Positions 11,476 to 24,000 of a stretch of 64,000 nt of DNA are shown here, in pieces. Origin of the DNA: Eleginops maclovinus (lineage: Eukaryota; Chordata; Actinopteri; Perciformes; Eleginopidae). A program made the translations under genes and the position numbers. The DNA lies in the NCBI RefSeq assembly GCF_036324505.1, contig NC_086354.1:1568725-1632724 (forward strand), read 5' to 3'. The first letter of the stretch is position 1. The number at the start of each line of letters is the position of its first letter. The notes under the pieces are model-generated. The model was not told the DNA's origin, made no database searches, and saw only the letters and a program-made list of their open reading frames with translations.

Positions 11476-11867
11476 TACTATGCAGGTCGATGCAGAATGG
11501 CAGGCAGCGATTTAACAACGTTTCAAGTGAGGAAAGGTAGGAAATGGAGTAGGGCGAATGCAGGATACAAATTAACTTGTAACGTGAACTAATCTGTAGC
11601 TTAATTATATTGGATTTAAAAAATCCAATCAGTGTGTAATTTCAAGTACATTACGGAGTTTATCTAGTTAAACCTAACGTACATATTTATATATATATTT
11701 AGACATAAATATTTATATATTTATTAAGTATTTGTGATTCAGCGACAAACGATTTGACACATGGAAACACATTAATCATTTAACAGAATTACAGCATGAT
11801 AACATACAATTATGGATATACTAGTGCATCTAGAACCAATGGATTTTTGACTCACTGCTCATTTTTG

Positions 11868-12310
11868 TGTCATGATCCTTGTTTCGTGTCTGTCATGTCC
11901 TTGTGTTGTGTTTTATTTTGAAATGTTTTCCCTCTTGTTTCATGTTAAGCTTCACTTCCTGTCTGCGTTTCCCTCCTGTGCCTGATTGTGTCATTGTGTT
12001 CACCTGTTGCCCCTGTGTTTCTCCTCCCCCTTCCAGCTGTCTCTTGTCTTGTGATTACCCATGTGTATTTAGTCCCTGTTTCCCTTTTGTCTGTTGTTCG
12101 GTCGTCGTCATTTCTTCCCTGATCTTGTCCAACATACCTGCCTGTTCCCGTGGCCCTTCATGTCTGGAGCTAAGTGTTTTTCATGTCCTGTGTTCCCCTT
12201 GCTTCGTGTTTTCATCAACAGCATTTGAATAAAGCTCGCTTTTAGTTGTTGACCTTTACCTGCTTCCCCTTGATTTACTGCACTTGGGTCCTGTTTCCCC
12301 AACCCTGACA
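11868..12310 (+). repeat. LTR-like sequence (TG...CA)
   Basis: Pyrimidine-rich sequence starting TGTCATGATCC and ending AACCCTGACA, with an AATAAA (about 12,228) near the 3' side. The inverted TGTCA/TGACA ends and downstream coding-like sequence fit a 5' LTR. No second LTR and no clear target duplication were found, so this is a tentative call. Confidence 0.4.
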
Positions 12311-12312
12311 GA

Positions 12313-12648
12313 ATGACCGAACCGAATATGGATCCAGCAGTACATTTTGAGGATTCTATTGTGGAGTATTCGTACCACATTTTATGTATTTATGGAGAGT
12401 GGAGGAGAGCAGATTCTAAAGAGGCTCAGTATGCAGCTCTTCTTCGTGCACGCCGGGAATTGGAAGATAAGCCCTGGTTAGAGAGCTCACTACCGGACTA
12501 TTTAAGGACATTTGTCAATTCCCCAGAAAGCCTGCACCCTTTCCTTAAATCTCGTGTCACAGCAGCCACCATTCCCTTCTTGGGATCCCGCCTGGCCTTT
12601 GGAGGTCCTAATACTGGGAAAGAAGAATACTTTCAAACATTGTTTTAA
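12313..12648 (+). pseudogene. possible gag N-terminal fragment
   Basis: Immediately after the LTR-like end, a frame of 111 codons contains NMDPAVHFEDS and LRARRELEDKPWLESSLPDYL. A methionine-aspartate-proline start shortly after an LTR end is common in fish Ty3/gypsy-type elements. I recognise no capsid motif, and the frame ends after 111 codons. It could instead be unrelated open frame within the Harbinger element. Confidence 0.3.
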
Positions 12649-12814
12649 TGAGCACGAACCGACTCAAGAAATACATATCAACAGATATAAAATATAGATA
12701 TAAACAGATATAAAATAATTACGCAAAGGTAACTGTAAATAATTATACAAATTTTACATAAAGCAGAATTTGACCATCAGAAAAACACTTCTACAAACGT
12801 GTGTGTTAAAATTT

Positions 12815-13850
12815 GGCTTTCAGGACACACCGCTGATATTCGGATACAGGAGCCAGAGAAGAGCGGGCTGGCCTTTTGGGGACTGGCACATCAGGGGAAC
12901 CAGGAGATCCAGGCTGTGTGGCCTGGGTTTGGGTCAGGGACAGGGACTCTGACTGTTGCATACTTTCGTCTCCTGTCTGTGGGGGACAAATCAGACAGTT
13001 TTTTTTATCATGAATAATAACATACAGTTATTATTAGTAGTATACTACTACTGCTAATAATAATAATAATAATCAATTCCTTTGACAAAATCACACGTGA
13101 ACCCATACAATTCTTAAATAGACCTAATAGCATTCAGCACCTTCATATTGATCAGCACCTGTAGTATGCTACATTACCTCTACTGGTGTAACTAAAGACT
13201 CTAGGAGAGCCTCTACATTGGCACCCTCATCCTGCCTGTAGTTGCTCTCCGTGTCCCCATCCTGGACGTATGGCTCCAGGAAGCCGAGGATGGATGTACT
13301 TCCACCTCCGACTGCCTCCTGCTGACCCTGACGTTTTCCTCTCTCTCTCCTTATTCCTTTCCCTCCTGTATCTGTCCCTCAGGTATTTCCAATTCTTTCT
13401 AAATTTGTCAACTGAAATTTGTAAGGACATAACGATTATGGACTCCTACGGTACAAGCAAGCAAGCGGGTTAAATTATGACTGATGAAGCCAGCACTGAA
13501 GTCTGAAAACAACTAGCAAAAGCTAACGTAACTAACTAATAGTGTTAGCTAGGTAGACACATTCAGTTATAAAGTAACGTTAGCTCGTTGTTGGAGGTTG
13601 GCAAGGTACCCTAAGTGGACTTGATACACGGTTATAAAGTAGGCTAACGTTAGCTAGTTGTTGACGGTTGACAAGCCACTCTATATGGACTATTTACATA
13701 TCAACTGGCTGACTGCTGCTTACCTGGTAAACCCATGGCGAATGACACGTTGCTCCAAGCATGGTTTTTAAGATTTGCGTTGTGGTAATCCGCAGATGCC
13801 ATATCAAACAGAGTGGAATACAAGACCAACAGAATAATTTTTTCCTCCAT
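12815..13850 (-). pseudogene. MADF (Myb/SANT-like) accessory protein of the Harbinger element
   Basis: In Harbinger elements this DNA-binding partner brings the transposase to the element ends. Exon 1 (13,850-13,724) starts ATG GAG GAA AAA and encodes IILLVLYSTLFDMASADYHN...NHAWSNVSFAMGLP, ending at the donor GTAAGC. Exon 2 starts after an AG at about 13,415 and encodes VDKFRKNWKYLRDRYRRER, the second half of the MADF fold (KKWKxLRDxYRRE), then RRWKYI. A one-base frame change follows near 13,300, after which GFLEPYVQDGDTES is readable. Exon 3 (from about 12,974) encodes a Ser/Pro/Gln-rich tail to a stop near 12,815. The clean splice signals support a real former gene; the frame change suggests it is broken. 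Confidence 0.72.
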
Positions 13851-14162
13851 TGTTGCGACGTGACGTTATTACCGCGGTGTGTACTTGTCCTGCCCCTCCT
13901 CCACTGTGATTGGACGGCTGGGTAGAGAGTGACATTGACGACCGTAGCGTTTTTCCCAAAGTTGACATTTTTCAACTCACCCTGGTGTTTTTTTCAGCTC
14001 GCCGACCGCAAAAAAACACTTGCGGGCATGCGCCTCTGCGTTTTTTTAGCGCTCTGCTCCCGCCAACTGCCACCGTTTTTTTTGACGCCGCGCTCCCATT
14101 GAAAAACATTGAAAAAAAACGCCGGCCCAGGAAAAAACGCCTTGGTGGACACACACCCTTAA

Positions 14163-15046
14163 CAGTCTAGCGAAGGAGATATGAGGTCAGAATTATTAAA
14201 TATGAGTAAATCATCAATAGCTTTCGAAATGGTTTCACAGAATATATCATCTCTTAGCAGAGTGCAATTCAGTCTCCATGGAGGAGGTGTTTTGAGGAAA
14301 TTTGTAAATGAGAGGTCAAGCAGCAGTGGAGCATGATCAGATATCACGATAGCAGAGTATTCTACACTTTTTATCGCTGATATGAAATAGCTGTCAATAA
14401 AAAAGTAATCAATTCTACAAAACGTGTTGTGGACCTGAGAGTAAAAGGAAAACTGCTTTTTATCAGGGTACAGAAAACACCATGGGTCAATACTTCCTGT
14501 TTGGTTCATAAATGTTAATATTGTTTTGGCCATCTTGGAGGGAACATCCCGTCTTGGGCAGGATTTGTCCAATAGTGGATTTATTGCACAATTAAGGTCC
14601 CCTTCCAGAATTAAAGGGTGGGAGTCTAGATCAGGCAAAACCGGGATCAACTTTACAAAGAACGCTTCATCATCCCAGTTAGGTGCGTAAAGGTTTACAA
14701 GCACAACGGTAATATTATTGAGTGAACCCAAGACTATGATAAAACGGCCTTGAGGGTCGGCTGTGATATTAGTTGGGGTAAATTGTACCCTCTTATGTAG
14801 TAAAATAGCGGTGCCCCTTGCTTTGCTACTAAAGTTAGAGTGAAAAGCTTGGCCAACCCATGAGGACTTTAACCTATGATGATCTTTAGTGGTCAGATGA
14901 GTCTCTTGTAAAAGGGCAATATTGGTCTTAAGATGCTTTAAATGGGAGAATATTCTGCCTCTATTAACTGGACCATTCATTCCTTTAACATTCCAAGACA
15001 CAAATCTCAGACATGCCTCAACATTCCCTGTTACATTAGCCATCAT
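14163..15046 (-). pseudogene. ORF2 endonuclease domain of the minus-strand L1
   Basis: ATG at 15,046. The frame shows the APE endonuclease order: FVSWNVKGMN, IALLQETHL (catalytic Glu), VNLYAPN, LEGDLNCAINP (catalytic Asp-Asn), FCRIDYFF and VISDHAPLL (catalytic His). This APE-type endonuclease would nick the genomic target. It stays open for about 290 codons, then is cut at 14,160 by the Harbinger terminus. The continuation resumes at about 10,586 beyond the insertions, with RGEMISYSAR. Confidence 0.85.
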
Positions 15047-15284
15047 CAAATGTTAAGGTGTATGGGGATGAAAACATGAAGTAGTGCTGTGTTGGATGAA
15101 AGAGAGGGAGGAGGGAAGGAAAGACAGTAGAGAGGGGGAAAAAAACACACACAAACAAACCTGTAGGACCTAATTCCCAAATTTCCCGACCCATGGGCTC
15201 TCAGAACGGAGAACCAATACTTACCCCTAACTGTTCCTAAGCTTGTTCTCGGAAATATAACTAGCAGCAGGCCCCTCGAGAAAA

Positions 15285-15951
15285 AAACATTGTGTCGGTG
15301 AGGAGAAAAGGCAGTTTCAAAATAATTGGACAAACGCTTACTTTGTCGTACCTCACGGGTCGGATAAAGTCGTTTGCCTGATCTGCAAGCAGATAAATGC
15401 AATCCGCAAGGACTGCAACATAAAACGCCATTATGACACCAAGCATAAAACCTATGATAAATTCAGCGGCGAGGAGCGCACCAGTAAGCTTGAACAACTT
15501 AAAAGAGGCTACACTGCACAGCAGTCAGTTTTCACAAATTTGGCCAAATCCGGTGAAGCTGTAACACAGGCTAGCTACGTGGTATCTCCAGGCTCCAAAA
15601 TAGCCAGGCGGAGCAAGCCTTTTAGTGACGGAGAATTTGTGCGAGACTGCATTTTGAAAGTGGCCGACATTGTATGCCCGGAGCAAAAAACAAAGTTCTG
15701 TGACATAAGTTAGTCGAATGACAGTTCTACAAAGGACTTTCCCCATCCACATACCCTGCACTTCGCCAGCATGCTATCAGAATGGTCTCTTTATTCGGAA
15801 GCACATACATTTGTGAGAAGACCTTCTCCACCATGGCCATCAACAAATCCAAGCTGAGATCCAGGCTGACAGATGGCCATCTACATCCGGAGCCGGACAT
15901 CAGAGGAATCGTGGCCAACCGAAAACAGCACCACAGATCCCATGCCAATTA
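15285..15951 (+). pseudogene. hAT transposase with large internal deletion
   Basis: The N-terminal part has a BED-like zinc finger VVCLICKQINAIRKDCN followed by KRHYDTKH (C-X2-C...H-X4-H), then LKRGYTAQQSVFTN and SDGEFVRDCILKVADIVCPE. This order is seen in GTF2IRD2/ZBED-type hAT proteins. After KFCDIS and a stop (about 15,711), the sequence jumps to the extreme C-terminus: SLFGSTYICEKTFSTMAINKSK (the hAT dimerisation block) and LTDGHLHPEPDIRGIV, to a stop at 15,949. The catalytic core is deleted. Confidence 0.75.
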
Positions 15952-16076
15952 AAAAAGGTATGTTGACCAAGTAATAAATATTCAGTGTGACTTAATGACA
16001 AGCTTATTGATGACAGGCAATGATATTAATGATGATGATGATGATGATAACTTGTTTGGTAAGCTTCTATTTTAAG

Positions 16077-16109
<33 letters not shown>

Positions 16110-16164
16110 CTTTCTGTCTGTCTGTGTGTGTGTGTCTTTCTGTCTGTCTCTCTGTGTGTATGTC

Positions 16165-16240
<76 letters not shown>

Positions 16241-16242
16241 TC
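16077..16242. repeat. (TC)n(TG)n microsatellite
   Basis: About 25 bp of TC repeats, a mixed tgtctgtctc stretch, then about 65 bp of uninterrupted TG. Confidence 0.97.
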
Positions 16243-17013
16243 TCAGCAGGTTTTCCTGTGGTGCTTTGGTAGCTGGAATTGCTCCTGAATAAAGCCCATG
16301 CTGATAAGACAAGAAGCAAGGCACACTGACACTGTTTGTTCTAAATACATTTGAAATGGACTGCATACAGGACTGTTATATCCCAAATGTGTCTGTTGAG
16401 GGCAGAGAACCCCAGGGATTTTTCTGAGCATTACAATGTTTCTCAAGGTTTTCACAAGTTTTGCCAGGTTTAGCCTCATTTATTAATTAAAATGTGTTTA
16501 TTGTACATTCCTTGATGTGGATCAATAAATGTAAACTGTAGAGATGCAACCAGTTCATTAAAATGACTATAAATGGGATTTTTTCCCTTTTTTTCAATTT
16601 GTTTTCCTTTGGTGGCCCTCAGTTCAATGTTGGGTTCCTAAATTGGCCCTCAGTTATCAAAACTTTGAGAACCCCTAATCTAATGCAAAAGAGACCACAA
16701 CTAGAAAAGAGAAAAGAAAAAAGGAGTGCACAGAGGGGAGCAACACTGCATAATAAAAAAGAAAAGAAAAGAAAAATGCAGTAATAATAATTATAAATCT
16801 AAAATTATAAGCATTGAGTTGAGTTGAGTTGTGGTAACACAGTTAACGAAAGTGAATGTGGGGATTCTATTGTAGCTGCTGATAGAAAACATTTTCATAC
16901 TTTAATATAGTAGATCCACACCAATATTCACAGACAGACTTGGAAAGGTGTGTTGAGTCATTACTATCCTGGTATTGTCGGACAGTGCGTTGTGAAAGCC
17001 AGTTTGAGATCCA

Positions 17014-17914
17014 CTAGCCGGAGGGAGCGACGCGCTGGTCGTAGAAGTCCTGGGCTTTTTGTGGCGAGTGACAGTGGTGGATGTCATCCTGGAAGGAGAT
17101 TTGAAGACGAGCAGGGTGCAGCAGGGGGAGTTGTATTCCCTTTAGGTACAGAGAGTTTTTAAGTGGATTAAATGCTGCTCTTTTCCTAGCCAGGGTGGCG
17201 CTGATATCCGGGTAAACTCTCAGCTCGGAGCCGCGGTAAAGCAGCTTGTGCTACCTGGCCCATTTTGAAACTGTCCTTATCCTGAAAGCGAAGGAACTTA
17301 ACGATAAAAGCCATCGGTTTCCCTGCAACGTTGTCTCCGGGTCTGGGACTGAGAGAGCGGTGAGCCCGCTCTATCTCTGGGGGTGTGTCGAAAACGTCAG
17401 TTCCCATCACGGCCATCAGCAGGTAGGACACAAATTGATTCGGGTGTTGGTAATTCTCTCTTTCCTCCGGGACATTGATTATCCTCAAGTTACAGCGCCT
17501 AGAGCGATTCTCGAGGTCATCCACCCGGCCCAGCAGTACCGTGACTTGAGACTGCAGTGACTTAACAGCGGCTTCAAATCTCGGTGATTTTTTCAAAGTT
17601 CCCCCCACCAAAACTTCGGTGTTCGTGAGACGCTTGTTAAATGTCGTCATTTGTTGTCCAAGTGAGTCAACTGAGAGCTTCAATGATTCTGTTGATTGTT
17701 GAATTAGGATAGCCATGTCGGCCTTGAGGCTATCACGCTGTCTGCTGAAAAGTGTCTCAATGTCGTTTTTGGTGACTGGGTCGGCCTCGCACCAACTGTC
17801 GACGGCTAACTTTCCGCCCTCCGCTGAGGCGGTGGCGGCCATGCTAGCTAGCTTAGCTGAGGTGCTCGACGCTCGGGTTGACGCTGCTAATTGTTTATGC
17901 TTCGGGTTGCTCAT
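17014..17914 (-). pseudogene. ORF1 of the minus-strand L1, frameshifted
   Basis: ATG at 17,914 opens MSNPKHKQLAAS, followed by a coiled coil (about residues 55-130), the DLENRSRRCNLRIINVPE motif and PPEIERAHRSL, both hallmarks of L1 ORF1p. The original frame ends at 17,186 after an apparent frameshift at about 17,245-17,262. The true C-terminus is readable in another frame (YPDISATLARKRAAFNPLK, then GIQLPLLHPARLQISF) and stops at 17,014-17,016. The Ala/Ser/Thr-rich N-terminus differs from ORF1 at 4,552, so the two L1s belong to different subfamilies. Confidence 0.8.
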
Positions 17915-18071
17915 GGCGTTGCAGAATAGTTGTGCATAAATGTATCAATACAAAAATGTGAATCGGCGCTGACAGTTCGGTAGATTTGCAAAGTAAACGA
18001 AAAGTTTGACCGGAGCCCTACTCTCGCACGTCCTCTCACTGCCGCATCAAACCGGAAACCACCACAAGCTA

Positions 18072-21000
18072 CATTTTAATGTTTTTTTCTACAACCTAAT
18101 ATACATCAGTAAATGCCATCATGAGGTAGAGTGGGATTAGAATCAAACCAACCTTACCAAACCACTGTGGTCAACAAAGAGAGTACAAACACCAGTCAGA
18201 AGTGTCCTCAGAGTTCTGTTTCAGATTATATGAGAAGCTTTCATTTATAGATAATAATGGGTTAACGCTGCTAACATTTGCAAACACAGACTCTGGCATG
18301 ATTCTGAGCCATGTGCCACTGTAAGACAACTTTGTGCAGGTTGTGCATTTTCCCAAGCAAAGAACACAACCTCAACCTGAGATCAGCTGCCCCCCCCCAC
18401 CAGCAGGACGTCTGTGCCTCCCTCCCTCCCTGCCGCTTCAGTTTCCTTTCGGCCCAGGGATTGAAGTCACAGTAGGATCCATACAAGCTCATTGTTTAGC
18501 TGCCTGTTTAGAAGTGTCTAGAAGCCCAGCTTCCACCCCTGACAGATCAAGGGTTACCAAGGTGCTGACTGCTAACAGCGTGACAGACAACCCTCACAGC
18601 CATTAAATGCTCATTTCCCACAGCCCGTTGATGGACCACTTGGTTTCAGTTTACTTAAGTAGAGCTGCTCTGAGGGCAGATACACTGTTGTTGGCAGAGG
18701 GACCTAAATATAATAAAGCTGAACTCTGAGTCCAGCTAAAGGGAAATTCCAATGTTATACAAACTGGGTCTGTTGTTGGTGGTTCTGTCTATCGTTCTGA
18801 TCTGCTGACATCTGGGAACAGAGAAAGATCTATCACAGTTTACAGAGCAGCATCCTGCTGTACTGTCAGATTCTAAGTGCATTGAGTGATTATCCGCACT
18901 TTTTACCCGTAGATAAAGTAGTTTCTATCAGTTACTTTAGGATCTGTACTGACTGAGCTCACAGTGTCTGGGGAACATAATGACCATATGAGGTAGGACT
19001 ACTCCATATTTCTTCCACTCTTGTTTTTCATTAGAATCAACATTTACTTGCTGAATACAAAAGCTTGGAGAGAAAGTGTGATTTTGTATTCTTGTAGCAT
19101 AAAGTTTGGTCACTGAGCGCCGGCATTAACTTGTATTCTAACAAGATTAAAATATATTTGTCCTGGAGATTAACATAGTTAAGTCTCCCTTTTTTTTGGC
19201 TTTTGGGGCGCCTGCAGCAGGCTTTGATCAGTGTTGCGCGGCGAGGCCCCGGCTTGGGCTGGCCATCCAGGGCCACAGTGTGAAATTGGTCTGATGTCAT
19301 CCCCCATTCTCCAACTTCACCAGCTTTTAGCGGCCGTAATTATATTTCCGCCACAAAACCCCCGTCTTCTTCATTCCATATTCCAAGTTATACTAGGAAG
19401 CATTTAGAGAACTATGGCTAAATTACTCAGTGGGGGGGAAGGGCGCTGGACGGGCCGTCTTTTGTCTGACAGAGACACAGGGGACATCAATACTTTTCGA
19501 TATGTACTTTTCTTGTCTCTGCTTGTCTGCCCTTTGCCTCTGCCTGTTGGAGGGGTTAGTTTTATGACAAGGGACATGGAAGATCTTAGGGTAAATAAGA
19601 TGTTTTTTTAATGTTTTACCCATGATACTTTGCACATAGCCAGAAAACAGCAGCACGTTGCTCGAATATTTCCAATGACAGATTCAGAAACATTTGACCA
19701 TGCTCACAGGCGGAAACCTTGTGCTCTCTAAACTGATGCCAACGCAGTAGTGCCTGAAGCCTGCATTCTCTCTAATGGCCAACAGGGGGCGAGTCCTGGT
19801 GATTGTAAAAAGAAATCTGATTGTAGAGAAGTCTATGAGAAAAATGACCCTCCTCTTCACTTCAGCTATTACTCCACTAAACAATCTTCAATCTTTGGTT
19901 TCAAGTGCTCTTCAACACAGCATGACGTCATCAGTAAAACAGACAACATAGTAATGGAGGCTTTAGAGCTACCTGCTTCCCATGTTTTGTCATACAACTC
20001 AAACCCTTTCACAGAGTTTTCATAGTTATTATTCACTATAATTCTTGTGATTGTGAAAGCCTTTCATGACATTGCTGGTTACAAAAAACAAGATGGCGAT
20101 GGCCAGAAGCCATAGTGCACAAACCAATGTGTGATGTCATGGTGACTTCCTCCACTTGTTATTTGACCCTTGTGCTTTGATTCTCTGTTTGCGCAGTCTT
20201 TGGAGAAATATATAAATGGAACTCCTGAATAAAAAAGCAGATGAAGTCACACATTGTTTGATCAAATGTGTCAAAGATATTAAGCCAGATTCGATTTTTT
20301 ATATATATTATATTTTTATTTGATTTAACAGATTTTAGACTTTGGGATAGACCGGCATTCATAGCAGTGTACATCTGATGTTGCTGCTTCTACTAAATGT
20401 TGTTGCTCCGTTTTGATGATGTTCCACATGATGCTGCTTTAAGCTCCTTAATAGGACGTGTTAATAGAACGCTGATGAAAACTAACAGTAGCAGATGATG
20501 AGTTAAGTGTTTCTTTTATGCATCCCCAAAAGTGTCAGGACATAACTTTCACATGGATGTGTATTACAGCAACAAAAAAGTACTATTTTGGAGAGACCCA
20601 GAAATAAAAAGGAAACAGTAAGTCTCTAACAGCAGTGACTTTCTATTGCAGAGTGTTTTCATTCTGGAACTTTGTGAGGGGGTGATTTAATTTCTTTTCT
20701 TCACTGCATACAGCTTGATCGAATATTTTCAGATCGTTTTCTGATGTCTTCGGCCCACCAGAGTGGAAACCAGAATCATAGAGTCCTGCTGGTGTGAGTG
20801 TGTGTCCAGCACCATGCTCAGTGGAAACACAGTAAGTAGTTGGTGAGGTGAATTGTAGATATGTTTGTATTTATTTTATTTTATTGTAACATATGTTAGG
20901 ACCCCCTTGAAAACGAGATGGTTCATCTCAAGGGGTTTATCCTGTGTAAATCAATTTCAGTAAAAAAGTAGTGTTCTGTGCATGAAGTGAGACAAAAAGT

Positions 21001-24000
21001 GAAGCACCAGTTGACCATAACCCCCCCCCCAAACAGTTATCAATAGTAAAACGTAATGACATGAAAAAACAAAAGGGCGTCCTCTCATTTGGAGCTGGGC
21101 TTTGAGATGTCCTTTTTTCTCCGTTTTTTGGCTGAAGTGTTGTCTCCTGCTGCTTTTTGCATCCACGTCCAAAACATGTTGACCTTCATCCAGGTCCTCT
21201 GGCGGTTATACAGACTGACAGCCCCATACTGTGCATAGAAACCAAGCATGCAGCCCCCCCCCCCCCTCTCTACTCCAGTCAAGAGCAGCTCAGCTCATGG
21301 AGTCAGCGACCGTTGGGTGCTACTTCCACATACAAGCCAGCCAAGAATGGAAATGCAGATGAGACTGCAGCCATTCACAGAGCCCGTCAAAGCCGAGCAG
21401 AGCAGGAGTCACAGATCTCCTATTGCTCTCCATGTTTTTATCTTTCTCCTACTTTTCTCCAATTCATTATGATGTTCAGGTAAACAATATACAGAAGTGA
21501 CATATGTGTAAAGTTTCAGTTTTTTGGCTTGGTCAATTTCCCTGCTGGATCATTTGTGTGTGTTTTGGGTTTTAGTCGTGTGTGTTTTAAGTTTCTTCTA
21601 TTGTGTAGCAGAATTTGCTGCTTTGCTGATCAAAGTAATGACTATGAAACTCTCTTTTCTACTGTATTTTCAGTCAAGAAACTGATAATAGAACTCTCAG
21701 AACTATTGGTATTTCTCCAAGTCTCCTGGTCATTCCAGGAACCCTGAGTATGTAGCAATGTCTGTTTGGTACGGCTTGTTTTTCTTTGCCGAACTTGAAT
21801 CTGGGTTCATGGCGTCATGCAGCAGGTTTCATCAGAAAAAAAAAAAAGTCTTTCTTTTTTATTATGTGAGTTTTTCATTTTTATATCAACCTGTTCTTGT
21901 CATTTTATCTGATTTGACACAATAGCCTATACTTGAAGATAATGGTAAAAAAAACCTTTCAGTCTTAATTATAGTTCAGTTACTTTTCTGGAATGTGGCT
22001 CTATTTGACGGTTCAAAAATTGGCAAGAACAGATGTTAAGTCTGGAGAAAGTGTACGTGTCAGAGTATTCTATTTTGAAGAACAGGGAGGGAGCAGCAAA
22101 CTAATTGTTCCAAATGTGTTGTAAAAAAAAAAAAATGAAATGAAATTCCTTGTCTAGTAAATTTACTCAAGTATTGAACTAAAGTATTATTTTGTCAAAC
22201 TTGTACTTTACTTTAGTTTTCAATTGTGTGCTACTTTGAACTTGTACTTCACTACATTTTTGCATTTATTCTACTTTTTACTTCACTACATTTACTTAAC
22301 ACTACCAGCTACTGTTTCCATATAAAACACATGAGATTGTTATAGGATATAATGCATTACGGTCCTAACAATATATATTTTAAAGTCTTAATATTAACAA
22401 ACTACAACATTTAAATGCTCTTATGTGTAATTGTAAGCAATTAGAAGGAGGGATAACTTAAAATTCTATAATAATATATTTTTTGGTAGCCATGGTCTAT
22501 AATGAGCAATTTCATTTTTTATATTTTAATTACATTTAGCTGGCAATAATTATACTTCTACGTAATATTTAGAATTCAGGAATATTACTTGTAATGACGT
22601 ATTTTCAGACCCAAGTATTTCTACTTTTATTTAAGTAAAGGGTCCAAGTACTTCTTCCACCACAGGTTCTGTCTTTGTATCTCCAAAGGTTTAGAAGCCT
22701 GCAGTGCTTCAGTTCCTCTGAACTAAAGTTATCACAGCTTTATTATGATGTTATGCTGTACTTATTTAAAGATTATTGCACTTTAAATGAAATGAGCTGC
22801 ACTAATAGGTTATGGTTAATGTATGCTTGTTGCATTTAAAATGGCATTAAAGTAAAGAGCTTGGTGGTCAGTGATGTCCTCCGTGTTGTGTGTACTGCCC
22901 TCTGCCATCCCATTCTGCTAATCAGTATGAAGCAGACTCAGTCATATCATCCTCACAGAAGTGTAGTTTCAGCCTATATAATACAACAAAAAATCTTCTG
23001 AAAATACCCATTTGCATTGTTGTCTTTTATTTACCATCACAACATTATATTATAAATTATTTACATAGGATCATATAAAAGAGATATTCAGCTGTGAGGG
23101 GAAAACAACTAAATTATTTTATCTTTAAAAATCCTGAAGGCAAAGTAAAAAACACTTCTCTTTCTTCATAACACTGTCAATATTTTTGCATTTACTAAAT
23201 CGTAAGGCAGAAGCTCCTCCGTTTGTAATTGGATGCAATAAGAGCCAACTCCTATTACACAGAGAAATAAAACAGAAACATTCACAGCATCGTAAGACCA
23301 CCATTTGGTTTGGATCCGCATCAAGGACCCGGCAAGGCCTACATGCCTACAAAAAAGGTAGGAAAAATAAGTTATGTAAACACTCCAGCCCCGTGTGCAC
23401 GTGACTGTAGAGGTTCATTGTATTATAAATAATAATGGAAAGGTCTTTGAACATTCGTAGAGAGGCTTCCTGGTGAAGCTGCAGCGGAAACAGTCTGTTT
23501 GAAGGCTTCAGGCGACAGTCAAGAAAAACAAAGGTTCTGGTAGCTTCATTTAAGTGGACACATTTTCTAAATACGGTTTATACAAAAAAATAAAAATAAC
23601 GAATGTTTGATTTTATCATAAAGAAAAGTATGTCACTATCAGCACTACGCTCAGAGCAGACATTAGATCAGACTGTGTTCAGTGTGGCTCTTTTTCCAGG
23701 TTTTTCAATTAGATCAATTTAAACAGACAGCTTCTAAAAAGCAGACCTTTAATTTCAGACAACATTAGTTCCATTCCTAAACGTTGCATTGCGACCCCAA
23801 AACACACAAACACACACATACACACTGGAAACATGTCTGTTCATGGCTGAATAGAGAGTAAAGGAAAAACAGACAGAAAGAAGCAAACACACAGCACAAA
23901 GCATCCTCGCAGTGTCCATGCTGCAGCAGACACAATCTTTGGATTTCAGCATAAGGTTCTGAGAATTAATAACAAAAGTTCTTCAGCCACAACATACGGA

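Larger units (their letters stand above)
10723..14159. mobile_element. PIF/Harbinger element, degraded
   Basis: Left end GGCCTTGTGTCCACCAAGG and right end CCTTGGTGGACACACACCC are inverted repeats. The flanks read TAA on the left (10,720-10,722) and TAA/TTA on the right (14,160-14,162), matching the 3-bp TWA duplication of Harbinger elements. Inside are the first exon of a Harbinger transposase (plus strand) and a three-exon MADF gene (minus strand), the two-gene set known for this superfamily. The DDE exon of the transposase is missing and its place holds LTR-like debris. The element splits the endonuclease-linker junction of the minus-strand L1. Confidence 0.82.
15285..16676 (+). mobile_element. 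GTF2IRD2/ZBED-like hAT (Charlie) remnant
   Basis: Contains an internally deleted transposase frame and ends with CTTTGAGAACCCCTA (about 16,662-16,676), the usual right end of Charlie-type hAT elements. The expected left end (CAGGGGTTCTCAAAG) is not seen, so the left part is truncated or rearranged. It sits between ORF1 and ORF2 of the minus-strand L1. Confidence 0.55.
2861..18062 (-). mobile_element. older L1 LINE on minus strand, broken by nested insertions
   Basis: Reading leftwards from 18,062: a 5' UTR-like leader, ORF1 (17,914-17,014), ORF2 endonuclease (15,046-14,163), the linker and start of RT (about 10,586-9,655), the ORF2 C-terminus (4,480-3,352), and a T-run at 2861-2877 that is the poly-A tail in this orientation. 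Both outer edges carry the 9-mer CACAAGCTA (2847-2855 and 18,063-18,071), a good candidate target-site duplication, although 5 bp separate the left copy from the tail. Inserted inside are the plus-strand L1 (about 4,486-9,648), a MITE (10,590-10,705), a Harbinger element (10,723-14,159) and a hAT remnant (15,285-16,676). About 0.7 kb of RT is missing at the plus-strand L1 junction. Frameshifts make it inactive. Confidence 0.75.

Noticed and set aside
16020..16366. Open frames of Ser-Leu/Cys-Val or His-Thr repeats on both strands
   Set aside because: They are translations of the TC/TG microsatellite, with no start context or homology.
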